In this document: in pieces, positions 53,143 through 64,000 of the stretch
Position numbering within the stretch: the first letter of the stretch is position 1
How the letters are laid out: the number at the start of each line of letters is the position of its first letter
Source: Gnetum montanum
Lineage: Eukaryota; Streptophyta; Gnetopsida; Gnetales; Gnetaceae
Reading direction: 5' to 3'
DNA: 64,000 nucleotides
Assembly: GCA_015680685.1 (NCBI GenBank)
Contig: MNCI01009417.1
Location: 263,982-327,981 of the forward strand
Program-made: the position numbers and the translations under genes
Notes under the pieces: generated by a model
What the model was told of the DNA's origin: nothing
Seen by the model: the letters and a program-made list of their open reading frames with translations, nothing else
Databases searched by the model: none

Positions 53143-53873
53143 TTGACTGATGAGCGGCAAGGTACCCCTACGCTCAACCATATGAATATGAGCGTTTCAC
53201 GCACGATCCGGTTGAATTCCAAGGAGTAAGTGCTTATGTGCCCTTGTGAAGCAAGGATGGGTTGGTTGATCATTGTCTTCCCAAGCTTACCTGCATGTCA
53301 TGATTGTATGGTTAAGTAAGCTTGAGGCATATGATTTTTATAGCTTTTATGTTTTTATGTCCTATGCTAGTAGGGAAGGAGAGAGGTAACTAAGTGACTA
53401 ATTTAACTTAATTACTCATTAACTAAGTTCTAGCTAATCCTAACACTAGCATCCATTCCCACTTGTCATACACATCCTGAACTAGTACAACACTACTGGG
53501 ATTACCAAACGCTAATCGTTACTAGGTTACCAAGCATTACACGCATGCTCGAAGTGGTCATGCTTGTGTAATTTAATGATTTGCTTAATTGATCAAAATG
53601 AATTGCTGTGTTAATAATAAAAATGTAAAGTGCATAAAATAAAATAAATGCATAAGAAAACAAATCTCAAGTGCTGTAAGGATGAATCGAAGAGCTTGTC
53701 TTTATTGTCGTACATAAAGTGTGCTTAGGTACACAATGCTCGAATAAAGATCCATCCACACTTAGATGTCCTATTGTGGGCACTTGAAAAATACTCTAAC
53801 TTTCAAATAGACTACAAGAGTTTCGCTACTTGACTACTAAAAGACTTCTTTCCAATTGTGCACTTGGGAACTG

Positions 53874-53881
53874 TATTTATA
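53874..53881 (-). promoter_or_regulatory. TATA box, C3 3' LTR
   Basis: The - strand AGCCTATAAATACAG; the counterpart in the 5' LTR is at 62535-62542. Confidence 0.65.
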
Positions 53882-53889
53882 GGCTTGGG

Positions 53890-54050
53890 AGCAACCACTC
53901 TAATAATTAGAGTAACCGCTCTAATAATTAGAATAACTGCTAAAGTAACCACTAGAGTAACCACTCTAATAATTAGAGTAACCGCTAGAGTAACCACTCT
54001 AATAATTAGAATAACTGCTAAAGTAAATACCAGAGTAACCACTCTCATCA
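53890..54050. repeat. AATTAGAGTAACC tandem array in the C3 LTR
   Basis: Alternating CTCTAATAATTAGAGTAACC and GAATAACTGCTAAAG units run up to the LTR end. The matching array in the 5' LTR is at 62565-62759 and is longer, explaining part of the LTR length difference. Confidence 0.85.
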
Positions 54051-56000
54051 TACCCCCACAACTGAATGAAAACTCATCCTCGAATTCCTTACAAAATATT
54101 TGGAATGTATGGGATTACTGACTAATTGATAGCTGACGGTGGAATGGGATGATAGACTCAACATGTCGAGTGAATGGATCAATAAGCATATTACAACATT
54201 AGTGTTCATAACCATTGTGGTGAACACTTGTACATAAATGACATCCAAGCCTTTATTTGGTAGTTTCAAGAGAAAAAGAGAGAGAGAAAGAAGATGAAGC
54301 ATGTTGTTGCCAATGCCAAGATTGCACCTTCTGTTGTTTATCCATAGCCATGCCACCAAACTTGCTCTTTTCGTAAATGCTCCAGTTTAGGTTCTTCCTG
54401 AGTGCTTCCTCCAAGCCCAATTCATTGTTTGTATGATCACCATTTGCACACACAACATAGTCACAAATGAGTAAGGATAAATAATCCACAATGCAGTTGA
54501 TACCTTGCCTCAATATGAAGCACATTGGTTGAGTTGTGGTTATGGAAAAAACTAGTTTGGAGATTTATCACTGGCAACTACCCAAGGTGTAGGGATTAGG
54601 CAATTAGTAAAATGAAAAAAATTGAAAAATTTGTGCTAGGACCCCCATCACTAAGAGTGAACCTCCGGTAGCTATAAGATGGAAAAAATATGAGGAACTA
54701 GAAAGATGGAAAAAATAACAATGACAATGATAATAAAATGGATTCCATGGATGGGGATGAAATAAGAAATGATTGATTGCAGGAAATGTTTAAAGAAAAG
54801 ATGTTAACAATTACACCAAAAAAGGAATGCCAATGGGTCCTTCCCAAAGCAGGCTCATGCCTTTTATGCCCTAACAAACCCATAAACCAAAGAGTCTGTA
54901 GGCTCTAGGAATGTCATTTAGAAGAAAGAGTTAAAAACTTACCCATAATAATTCACCAAAGAAAGATAATGCATCAACCTAGAATGAACTAATGATAAAA
55001 CTGGCAATGAGGTGGAAAACGGGAAGAAAGATGGAGAGGAGAGAATGGAATGGAATCCTAAGAATAAGGTTGTGTAAGGCCCCTTGTGTATTTCATGGTT
55101 AAGATAATTGAGTAGAACTCATCCCAAATCCAGACTCAAAGCAACCACATTCAGTGACCTTGCATCAACACACTTGACCAATCCATCCACTTGAAGCAAC
55201 AAGAATGCTTTCACAAAAAGTCACCATCATTCTGAGGAAAGCAAGATGGGGAAGCAGGAAGCAAGAAAGGGCCTTAGTTAGAAGGAACTTTTAGGCATGG
55301 GTAACATGTCTTTTTAGTTCCATAACCAGTGCTTGTAGCCCACATTGCTTTATTATGTCTAAGGGATGTGCTTTGAATTCTCACACCTTTTCTTTTTTCT
55401 TTTTTTGCATGAGAACCACACCATGCAAAGACTTATTTTTATTCACTCAGCTTCCCGATTTTTGAACAATGTCAGAATGGTGGAAAACCCAAGAAAAAGC
55501 ATCCAAGCATCCAAGAGAATGACCAGCACAAATGCATTGAATCCCCTTAAAGTCACACCCTTTTCATCCTTTGAGTCTTTCCTTAGTTTGAAAAGTACCC
55601 AGTCACCAATTCATTAAAAGTTTACTTAGAAAAGGAGGGACTATATAGTTCGAAGCCAAAGGAGACCATATAGTTGTATGGATGAGTGGACGGTGTGGAT
55701 TCATTGCCTGTTTTACCAAAAGAACCATACCTTAATATCAGCATCATAATTCAAAGGTAAAAACCAAACATTAGCAATCAATATGATATAATTCAATCCA
55801 CCATCATGAGCACTTATTGGATGATGAATAAAAATAAATGAAGCAATCAAAAAAATCGTAAAAATATGAACAATGGTGTAAAAAAAATAAGAAAAGTTGA
55901 AAGAATGTGTAAAACAAAAAATATGCAAAACAAAAATGTGTAAAACAAAAATTCAAAAATAATTGAGGGCCTAGAATGGTTAGCATAGGTGGCCATCTCC
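54051..56000 (-). other. 3' internal region of C3 with a conserved exon-like segment
   Basis: It ends in the polypurine-like GTTGTGGGGGTA at the LTR. The acceptor-like site ACTATGTTGTGTGTGCAAA near 54455 is followed by an open frame to 54253: ANGDHTNNELGLEEALRKNL and later KVQSWHWQQHASSS. Upstream sequence is stop-rich. The same arrangement occurs in C2 and, more worn, in C1. It may be the last exon of a spliced third ORF (env-like ORFs sit here in some Athila elements) but there is no recognisable membrane segment. Confidence 0.5.
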
Positions 56001-57286
56001 CCCACAACTAGGTTGGAAGGACGAGATCTGAAATAGTGAGCAAGGTTGTCCATCAAGAGAGGTAGCATGTGTACTAGCTATTCTAAGCTCCTAGAAAGGT
56101 TTGGTTTATTGCACGTTCACCAAAGGTTTCTTATCCAGACTCTCAGGTTTGTATATTATCATGGTCTTTGAAGGAAATTTTGCATAAATAATATAAGATC
56201 CTTTCCACAGTGTTTGAAATTTAGTACGTTGTGGCACATGTGTGGGATTCTAAGAGAGAACCTTATCTCCTGGTTGATATTTAACTTTCCTAATTCGTAG
56301 GTCATGATATTGTTTATTGAAGGCCTTATGTAATTCATTAGATGACAGGGTAGCTAATCGGTTTTCATCTAGCAAGTTAAGGATTACTAACTGTTGTTTC
56401 TGTGCTAGATCAAGGTCAAGGTTAAGGTCACATGCTATGGATAGTGTACGGAGCTTAGTTTGACTGGGAAGCGTTGGTAATTTATCATACACTAACTCAT
56501 AGGGAGAGTAGCCTATAGAGAGTTTCCATGTGGAGCAGTATGCCCAAAGAGCATCATTTAGTTTAGGTCTTCAGTCTCACCTAAACTTGCTAATGGTTGT
56601 TGTGAATATCTTCGTAATCTTCCTGTTGGTGACTTCTACTTGACCGTTCTCTTGGGGGTGGTATGTTGTAGTCAATTTATGTTGAACCCCTAAGCTTGGC
56701 ATTAATTTTTGAAAAGTTGCACTTGTGAAGTGTGTACCATTGTTTGAAATAAGTGCACACAGCACACCAAACCTATTTATGATTTGTTGTTCAACAAATC
56801 GTGTAGCTGTAGATTATGTACAATCTTTAACAGTAGTTGCTTCGGCCCATTTTGTTAGGTAATCAACGGTAACAATAATATAAGCTTTACCATTGGACAT
56901 TGGTGTAATCGACCCCATAAAATCAATTCCCCAAATGCCGAAGGGTTCTAACGGTTGAATCCATTGTTGCAGATCCTCCATTCTAGTAGTCATTCCCCCA
57001 TCATGTTGATAGTGCTTACAAGATTGGACGAAATGATGGGTGTCCCCAAATAATGTAGGCCAATAGTATCTTGTAAGCAGGATCTTGATGGCCATTCATC
57101 TCCCAGCGTAATGACCCCCACAAGGACCCTCATGAGCATCTTCGAGAACTTGTAGTCGATCTATATCGGGAGCACACCATCAAACCAAGCCATCGGGACA
57201 CACTTTGTAAAGTTGCCCATTGATCTCCATAAAGTACTTGGCTTGGTGAAGAAACTGTTGTTTCTTCTTAAGGTTTAACTCTTGTT
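56001..57286 (-). pseudogene. pol: Integrase of C3
   Basis: The frame MAIKILLTRYYWPTLFGDTH and CKHYQHDGGMTTRMEDLQQW (57095-56980) is the end of the zinc-binding head. The core reads GKAYIIVTVDYLTKWAEATT with the first Asp, ALISNNGTHFTSATFQ with Asn at the second catalytic site, and NGQVEVTNRKI with the Glu kept. The part 56492-56250 (YDKLPTLPSQTKLRTLSIAC) and FQTLWKGSYII form the C-terminus. Several stops occur. The second-site Asn matches C1. Confidence 0.85.
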
Positions 57287-57510
57287 NNNNNNNNNNNNNN
57301 NNNNNNNNNNNNNNNNNNNNNNNNNNNNNNNNNNNNNNNNNNNNNNNNNNNNNNNNNNNNNNNNNNNNNNNNNNNNNNNNNNNNNNNNNNNNNNNNNNNN
57401 NNNNNNNNNNNNNNNNNNNNNNNNNNNNNNNNNNNNNNNNNNNNNNNNNNNNNNNNNNNNNNNNNNNNNNNNNNNNNNNNNNNNNNNNNNNNNNNNNNNN
57501 NNNNNNNNNN
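57287..57510. other. Assembly gap (224 N)
   Basis: Run of Ns inside the RNase H to integrase segment of C3. The matching part of C1 (46510-46850) is longer, so some element sequence is missing. Confidence 0.99.
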
Positions 57511-58990
57511 GTGTAAACACTATAGCCATTAATTCTCTCTATGGTAGTGTAGTTAAGTTATGCACCAGTGATACTTATACTCGCACAGTGGATGTAATAA
57601 GGAAGCTTCTGGTCATTTAACTGTGTAAGTATGGCTCCTAAAGCATAGTTGGATGCATCAATCATGATATGGAATGGTTTGGACCAGTTAAGAGCTTGTA
57701 GAATGGGTGTTTCTACTAGCTTCTGTTTTAGAGTTTGGAAAGCTAATTCACATTCCCTGGTCCACTCGAAAGGTACATCCTTTTTCGTTAATTCCACCAG
57801 TGGTTTGGAAACCTTTGAAAAGTTCTCAATAAATCTCCTATAGTAGCCAATATGTCCAAGGAATGAACAAATAACTTTGACAATTTCTGGTTGACAGGTA
57901 ATTCTTTGGATAATTTTGATTTTCTCGGGGTCTACCTCTATCCCTATGTGTGAGATTTTGTGCCCTAGTACTATGCCTTCTTGGACCATCAAATGGCTTT
58001 TCTGCTAGTTGAGCCTTAAATTGGTTTCTACACATCTTTTTAACAATTGCTCCAATCAGTCCAAGGCTTGATCAAAGTTTGCTCCATAAGTGGAGAAGTC
58101 ATCCATAAAGACCTCCATGACATTTCCTATTTGCTATTGGAATATGCTTAGAACTAGTCGTTGAAATGTTGCAGGGGCATTGCACAAGCCAAATGATATC
58201 TATTTGTATACGAACATTCCCCAAGGACTGGTGAATGTAGTCTTGGCTTGGTCTTCTAAGGCTATTTTTATTTGGTTATATCTGCTATATCCATCCAGAA
58301 AACTATAATAGAAATGCCTTGCGATGGTGTCTTAAGACTTGGTGAAAAAATGACAATGAAAAGTGATTTTTGAATGTTGCCATATTTAGTAGCTTGAAAT
58401 CTATGCACACCCTCCATTTGCCTCCCTTTTTAGGCACAATAACTAAGGGGCTAACCCATTCATTATCAGCAATGGGGTATATGAACCTAGCCTTGAGAAG
58501 TTGTTCGATTTCTTCCTTAACTATTTGCTTTAGCTTAGGGTTCAATCGCCTCTGTAGTTATCTTCGAGACTTCATGGAGGGGTTAGTGTAAATTCTATGT
58601 TTGCATATCCTAGGATCTATGCTAGTTAATTAGGGATATGATCAAGTGAAGGCTTCCAATCATTTATTTATTACCTTTAGCAATTCTTATTTCTATTAAG
58701 AAGCAAGCTTTGCATTGATAATTACCAATTTTCCATTTTTAAGGAACATGTATTCCATACTGATGGGTAATGGTTTCAGCTTGAGGGGCTCTTGCTTAAA
58801 TTTCTTAGGGATTTCCAACTTCCCCAAGTTGATATTTTCAAGGTTAACACTTGGAAGTTAGCGGTTGACCTGCTCTGATGCATCTATGCTATTAATGTAA
58901 GCACAAGTCAAACCCTTAGTTGATTCCATGCATATGAGTAAACTGCTTTCTTGATCAGTTATCAGCCACTAGGTGTCTTCTTGTCGTGTG
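57511..58990 (-). pseudogene. pol: Reverse transcriptase and RNase H of C3
   Basis: RT reads ARFIYPIADNEWVSPLVIVP, KGGKWRVCIDFKLLNMATFK, SFLDGYSRYNQIKIALEDQA, FTSPWGMFVYK and MEVFMDDFSTYG (58122-58087), the FMDDFS catalytic motif typical of Athila. The thumb and RNase H start follow at 57992-57558: QEGIVLGHKISHIGIEVDPE, FEWTRECELAFQTLKQKL and MIDASNYALGAILTQLNDQK. The frame is broken by a handful of stops. The end of RNase H is in the N gap. Confidence 0.87.
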
Positions 58991-58999
58991 GCTGTTGCA

Positions 59000-59770
59000 T
59001 ACAGACATATTTGTATGTTAATCACTTGTGCACACTAATTGCATGTAGGAAATGCTAAACTTTGCACAAACCATGACCTCTACACACAATTAAACCCTGT
59101 GTCATTATATGCGATGCACAAAACTTTCTTCTACTTGATTTTTCCAAATGTATTTTCCTTTGATATTTCTAGGGAAAGATCATAGATTCCTAGGTGTGCG
59201 TCGATGGTGCGTAGGCATGCTCTTACCATTATGATTGGGAAGTCCCCCTTACCGTTGTTTACTTAAATTACTAGGAAGTCAACTGGGTACGACCACCCAC
59301 AAATAGTGGTAACAATGTCTTCCACCAGTCCCAATGGGACAGTGATGGACTGGTTGATCAACTTTAGACGAATGTTGCTCTTTTCTAAGGGAGGCAGGTT
59401 CTAGGCCTTGTACATTTCTTGAGAAATCAAGTTGACACTAGAACCTGAATCCAAAAGAGCCTTGTACTGATCATTTTCAGTGATTTGTAAATATATCAAA
59501 GGATTCCCAAGATCAGAGAATTTTCTGGAAAGCGGCCAGCTTTGATCCAATTGGTAACAACTTATGTTAACATGACCGTATGCATTGAGTGCAGTGGTTG
59601 AATTGAAGGAGGCTCTGAAGTTTTGATTGATACTGAGGCGTCTAAGAAATCAACCACTTGTAATTGCAAGGGCTTGGTTGGATTGTTAGTTCTAAAAAAA
59701 GGTATTTTCTTCATGTGGTTGTTGAAACCAATAGTAGGTTGAGAGTTAATAGCCCTTGTCATGTTACATT
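59000..59770 (-). pseudogene. pol: Protease region of C3
   Basis: This matches the C2 protease region in order: a linker (PFFRTNNPTKPLQLQVVDFL at about 59730), a segment where the active site would be (ALLDSGS-like in a shifted frame near 59450), and QSWWxEHAYAPS-type remains of the I-M-G-R-A-W-L block near 59230. Frameshifts and stops are dense. Confidence 0.65.
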
Positions 59771-61670
59771 GCTACGACTGGGTAGGGATTTCACCTTGCA
59801 TAGCTAGAGTAGGTGGTAGTGGAGCTATTGGTGGAAGAGATGTGGTCGGATGAGAAGGATGATATGCTTGTGGAATATTTCCTCTAGAAGAGGGATTCCC
59901 ATAATACTTGTGGGCTTGGTAGTGAGGTTGAGGAGTGACGTGACTAGTAGAGTCATGTGGTGAGATTAGCTACTGCATGTAATATCCATACAGGTTAGGT
60001 TACCGGTAAGGATACTATTGCCTTAGTGGTGGCATTCTCCATGATTGTGGGTGCTGCCACTATTGATATTGCTCAATCGATTATGGTGGAGTTCCACTGG
60101 GATAATATGTTAAGGGTTGGTGGAACTGCCTTGGGTTAGCTTGAGGATAAGGTAACCTTTGGGATGTTTACCTTTTGTTTAATTGTGGGTTGAGTGCATA
60201 CACCCTAGACTTATGCAGATGTGAGATTACAGGGCAACATCCCTTAGGATAGTCATATTAACATATCTCACATCCACTATCATTGTTTTTTTTCAAATCC
60301 ACAGCCTCTTCAATGATGGCAACTTTGCCCTTACCCTTGTTACATGCATGTTCAGCCTCTTTCTTTTTTCTTTTCTCACTACCTTGCTCTCTTGGCTCCT
60401 CTACTATTTTAAGAATAGTTTGAAATCTATTATCTAGGGAATCCCACATTTTTTTTACCTTTGCCGAAACTTCTGATATCATCTTTTGGATAGGAAAATT
60501 TTTCTTATTCACCATATCTTCGAGTGGTGACTCTTCTTCATCCTCAACCCTAAACCCTAAACTTAAGTTTTTGCCATTCATTCTTTATGTTCTGTAAGCC
60601 ACATGCATCATGGAATGCTTGTAAATGATTTTGAGAATCAACGTTGTATCCCCCTTCAAATCGTGGGATGTTGTTCATATCTAATCTCTTAATCCTACTA
60701 TCTTTCTGATTCCTTGTTGGAATTCTAACAGCCTAAGTTATGTCTAACATACTTCGAGTAGTGAGGAGGGGTTTATCATGATCGTCTCATCCATGGTGTC
60801 TATGATGCCTACGTTGTTCCCTACTCTCCCTTCTTCTATGTCGTGACTCTCTAGAGTGCCCTCGTCCCCTTTCTTGGCTGTTTCGTCTATGACTTGCACT
60901 TTGCCTACCTTTATGCCCATGGTCTTTTTCTTTATGATCACATCTGGATATTGAAGGAGAGGGTGAAGGAGATGATGAAGGTGAAGAAAAAGGAGAACCA
61001 TCATCATGACGGTGTCTGCTACCTTCTCTTTTGCGGTCTTAGCCCCGATCGCAATTGCGATCAGAATGTCCACCTTTATCATGAGTTCGTGTCCCTTTTT
61101 CGGATCCTTTGTGCCCGTGGGTATTAGAACCTGGGTTATGAATAGTGGAATGAAGGTTCTGATACACAACCCCTTGGCCAAATTCAAGGGGAGGAACATT
61201 GTTGTGTGGGAAATTGCATGAGGTAGGTTCACCACTCTCATTTTTGCTTACGACATGCGGGGCATCCTAGGACCGCTTACCCTTCAAAGACTTATGATGT
61301 CTTTCTTATTACAAGTCCCTTTGACGTTGTGCCTCTGTGGGATGGTATTCTCTTGAGTCATGGTCTTGCACAATGTATTCTACATGTAAGTGTGGCATGC
61401 CAATTCGTATGAGAGCATGAAGAAGAATGCTTGGGATTGAACGATCGAGAGGTAACACTATGTTACCTTCTAAGTCTCGCCAACACAGTTGTTCGTCTTG
61501 ATGGAGGATAAAGGTGAAGTCTGGTATATACTCATCGAGATGAATATATTCACTCAAACTTGTTGAGGGACTAACGGATCAATGTCATGTGTATTACGTC
61601 GTCAATTGTTTCCTTTTTCAGACCTAGGCGGTGAGGCGCTTCTGTACAAAGAAGGAGACATACTTGTCTA
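59771..61670 (-). pseudogene. gag: Decayed gag of C3
   Basis: The N-terminal part at 61557-61309 reads HLDEYIPDFTFILHQDEQLC and RSIPSILLHALIRIGMPHLH. Then comes a low-complexity stretch of Arg, His and Ser codons, partly in other frames (61240-60750). At 60581-60258 follow ESPLEDMVNKKNFPIQKMIS, EKRKKKEAEHACNKGKGKVA and CEIC, after which DYPKGCCPV in a continuing frame gives a C-x2-C-x4-(H/Y)-x4-C nucleocapsid-like motif. A deletion removed most of the gag core that C2 keeps at 42850-42400. Confidence 0.75.
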
Positions 61671-61777
61671 TTCATTATGCAATGTATTCTTGTTTATTAT
61701 TTTCTCAACCAACCCTAAGTGTTCGTTCCAACGATGTGAAGGATTTCCTATGTTCTAGTTAGTGCACAAACAACTAA

Positions 61778-61797
61778 GTCCCCGACAACGGCGCTAA
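61778..61797 (-). promoter_or_regulatory. Primer-binding site of C3 (tRNA-Asp type)
   Basis: The - strand reads TTAGCGCCGTTGTCGGGGAC directly after the LTR terminus. The GCGCCGTTGTCGGGGA core matches the tRNA-Asp primer used by Athila elements. Confidence 0.88.
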
Positions 61798-62759
61798 TGA
61801 TGAGCAGCGAGGTACCCCTACGCTCAATCATACGAATACGAGCGTTTCATGCACGATCCGGTCGAATTCCAAGGACTAAGTTCTTATGCGCCCTTGTGGA
61901 ACAAGGACAAGTTGGTTGATCATTGTCTTCCCAATCTTACCAGTATGTCACGATTGTATGGTTAAGTAAGCTTGAGGCATATGATTTTTATAGCTTTTAT
62001 GTTTTTATGTCTTGTGCTAGTAGGGAAGAAGAGAGGTAACTAAGTGACTAATTTAACTTAACTATCCATTAACTAAGTTCTAACTAATCCTAACACCAGC
62101 ATTTGTTCCCACTTGCTGTACACATTCTGAACTAGTGCAACACTGCTGAGATTACCAAATGCTAATTGTTACTAAGTTACCAAGCGTTACATGCATGCTC
62201 GAAATGGTTGTGCTTGTGTAATTTAATGATTTGCTTAATTGATGAAAATGAATTGTTGTGCTAATAACAAAAATGTAAAGTGCATAAAATAAAATAAATG
62301 CATAAGAAAATAAAATAAAATAAATGCGTAAGACAACAAATCTCAAGTGCTACAAGGATGAATCGAAGAGTGGCACAAAGTATGCTCAGGTACACAATGC
62401 TCGAATAAAGATTCGTCCACACTTAGACCTCTTACTGCAGACACTTAGAAAATACTCTAACTTTCAAACAGACTACAAGAGTTTCGCTACTTGACTACTA
62501 AAAGACTTCTTTCCAATTATGCACCTGGGCACTGTATTTATAGGCTTGGGAGCAACTACTTTAATAATTAGAGTAACCGCTCTAATAATTAGAATAACTG
62601 CTAAAATAACCGCTAAAGTAACCACTTTAATAATTAGAATAATTGCTGGAGTAACCATTAGAGTAACCACTCTAATAATTAGAATAACTGCTAAAGTACC
62701 CGCTAGAGTAACTGCTCTAATAATTGCTAAAGTAACCGCTAGAGTAATCGCTCTCATCA
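61798..62759 (-). repeat. 5' LTR of C3
   Basis: 962 bases, 59 longer than the 3' LTR because of extra AAAATAAAATAAATGC and AATTAGAGTAACC-type units. It ends at CTCATCA before the duplication TTGAC. Confidence 0.92.
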
Positions 62760-62764
62760 TTGAC

Positions 62765-64000
62765 CCTTTTCAAAATATATAGGTTTAGAACCCGGCTCAT
62801 GAGTTTACTAGCCCTAGCAAAAAAACTTTGCGAGCAATTGTAGAAACTCCAGGAGTAAATCAAAGATGTTGCTCATGGTCATGAGTTGGCACTTACTGAG
62901 TGCCCACTTGGCAGATTTTTAATGTTTTTTCTGTGAGTAACCTTGGAGCGTTGCCAATGGCCCAAACATAAGTGCTCTCAATAGAAATGTTGTTTTGACA
63001 TGGTGTCCAATGTTTTTTTCTGTGAGTAACCTCGGAGCATTGCCAATGGCCCAAACATAAGTGCTCTCAATAGAACTATTGTTTTGACACGGTGTCCAAG
63101 CGCCTTCTGGCTTGGCAAGTGGCATAATGCGTTCTTTTGCAAAACCCATAGGAAGCTACTGATATAGACAAATAAGGAAAAAAAACCAATGTAGACATCC
63201 TCATCCTATGTGTGCCCGAGATTCGCAATTTCGAATAAATTTTTACCATCTGTTCACACGATGGATTCCGGAGTACCCATGGAGATGCATTATATGTGTA
63301 TTTCATAATTTCCTATGAAATTTTGTCTTCATCTATACATATACATTGGATCTATACATATATAGGTTGCCTTACCTTTGCCTTGTATGCTTGCCTTGTT
63401 CTTGATGTCTGCATTGTGCATTAAAATCTTACCTATCTTTTCCTATTCTGAATCTTAAAATCTGAATCTTAAAATCTCTGAATCTTAAAATCTTACGTAT
63501 CTTTTCCTATTCTGAATCTTACCAGAAACTTCATTTCATTGTTTTTCATTGTTAAGTGTGCAGCAGGGAATCAAGATTCATGGCATCAGCATGACAAAAA
63601 TCATAGAAAACAAGGGAGTACGAATGAATAAACAAACACAGGGAAATCACGAAAGGGCTACTTTGGTAACCGAAAAGGGCCAAGTTTGGGTCATACGGAA
63701 ATCAAGTTTGGGACGGGGCGTGCGAGGAAAACATTGCATTTTTGCAGGATTGGCCTCTGAGACCATCAAAGGTTCCGCCATGACTCACATTCACGCGTGT
63801 TTATTGGTCATTGTTGGTTTTTGCTCTTTTTCTCATATCTCTGCTGAAAAAAGAAAAAGCAAAACAGGGTCATCGTCATGGGTCATGAGTCATGGACTTG
63901 ATAATGCATATGGATGCATATTCAACTTTTTTAAAAATCTGTTTCCTTATGAGCCAACGAAGCCCAGCAGCACATGGCCAATGGCCATATGCAAGCTCAT
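62765..64000. other. Right-hand spacer with block S copy 3
   Basis: The part 62860-63130 resembles block S copy 1 at 19140-19400 on the - strand (GACCATGAG, GTGGGCACTC, TATGTTTGGGCC, CTTGGACACCGTGT). The part 63420-63520 repeats CTGAATCTTAAAATCT several times. The remainder to 64000 shows no gene. Confidence 0.45.
62915..63105 (-). repeat. 89-bp tandem duplication in block S copy 3
   Basis: TTTTTCTGTGAGTAACC(T/C)(T/C)GGAGC(G/A)TTGCC and on to GACA(T/C)GGTGTCCAA occurs twice, 89 bases apart, with only a few substitutions. Confidence 0.9.

Larger units (their letters stand above)
53148..54050 (-). repeat. 3' LTR of C3
   Basis: 903 bases. The U3 start (53890-54050) is an array of (GAGTAACCxCTCTAATAATTAGA, ATAACTGCTAAAGTAACC) units. 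TATA on the - strand is at 53874-53881. Confidence 0.92.
53148..62759 (-). mobile_element. Element C3: Athila-like Ty3/gypsy, TSD TTGAC
   Basis: Terminal LTRs 53148-54050 and 61798-62759 have TGATGAG...CTCATCA ends, and TTGAC occurs at 53143-53147 and 62760-62764. On the - strand it carries the tRNA-Asp-type primer site, gag, protease, RT, RNase H (partly in the N gap), integrase and the 3' region. It is the most complete of the three C elements but every gene has stops. Confidence 0.95.

Noticed and set aside
53812-54121. ORFs on both strands with TLIIRVT repeats (also at 62473-62782)
   Set aside because: Translation of the AATTAGAGTAACC array in the C3 LTRs.
57275-57620. ORFs across the N gap
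   Set aside because: They consist almost only of unknown bases.

Overview
The window looks like a block of a large, repeat-rich seed-plant genome. About 53 of the 64 kb can be assigned to LTR retrotransposons: Tat-like and Athila-like Ty3/gypsy elements, one undetermined gypsy-like element, and Ty1/copia. They are inserted in both orientations and partly nested. Nearly every coding region carries stop codons or frameshifts. I could not confirm an intact host gene. The dense nesting, AT-rich spacers and assembly Ns (6941, 34710, 48616, 48942, 57287-57510) fit a plant with a large genome, possibly a gymnosperm, but that is inference.

Layout. (1) 1-470 is the end of an Athila-like LTR on the + strand. 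(2) 798-16927 is a giant Tat-lineage Ty3/gypsy element on the + strand: a repeat-rich 5' LTR, gag, protease, a 5.8-kb spacer, RT-RNase H, a second RNase H, integrase, a tandem-repeat 3' region, a polypurine tract and a stub of the 3' LTR. The spacer carries, on the opposite strand, a gene-like series of about eight exons (11230 down to 6734) with GT-AG junctions, most of which keep the reading frame. Its second exon resembles an FCP1/NIF-type HAD phosphatase domain. This is the most interesting object in the window. (3) 16928-22369 and 24869-28140 are AT-rich spacers with dispersed repeats and some exon-like pieces. (4) 22370-24868 is an internally deleted Ty1/copia element on the - strand with nearly identical 243-bp LTRs. 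(5) 28141-52889 is a non-autonomous gypsy-like element (D, + strand). It holds a 1.2-kb solo LTR with the target-site duplication AGGAG, and its 3' LTR is split by an Athila-like element C1 (- strand), which is itself split by a second Athila-like element C2 (37500-44911, target-site duplication ATAGA). (6) 53148-62759 is a third Athila-like element C3 (- strand, target-site duplication TTGAC). (7) 62765-64000 is spacer with short tandem duplications.

The C elements are placed near Athila by a primer-binding site of the tRNA-Asp type, an F(M/I)DDFS reverse-transcriptase motif and LTR ends TGATGAG...CTCATCA. Several unrelated LTRs carry arrays of short CG-edged palindromes or half-palindromes (GCGATATCGC, GCGTATACGC, GCGTAA/TTACGC). 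Three copies of a non-coding-looking 3' region in C1-C3 end in the same exon-like peptide segment. Coordinates of decayed pieces are read by eye and approximate; exact target-site duplications and LTR ends are given where both copies could be compared.
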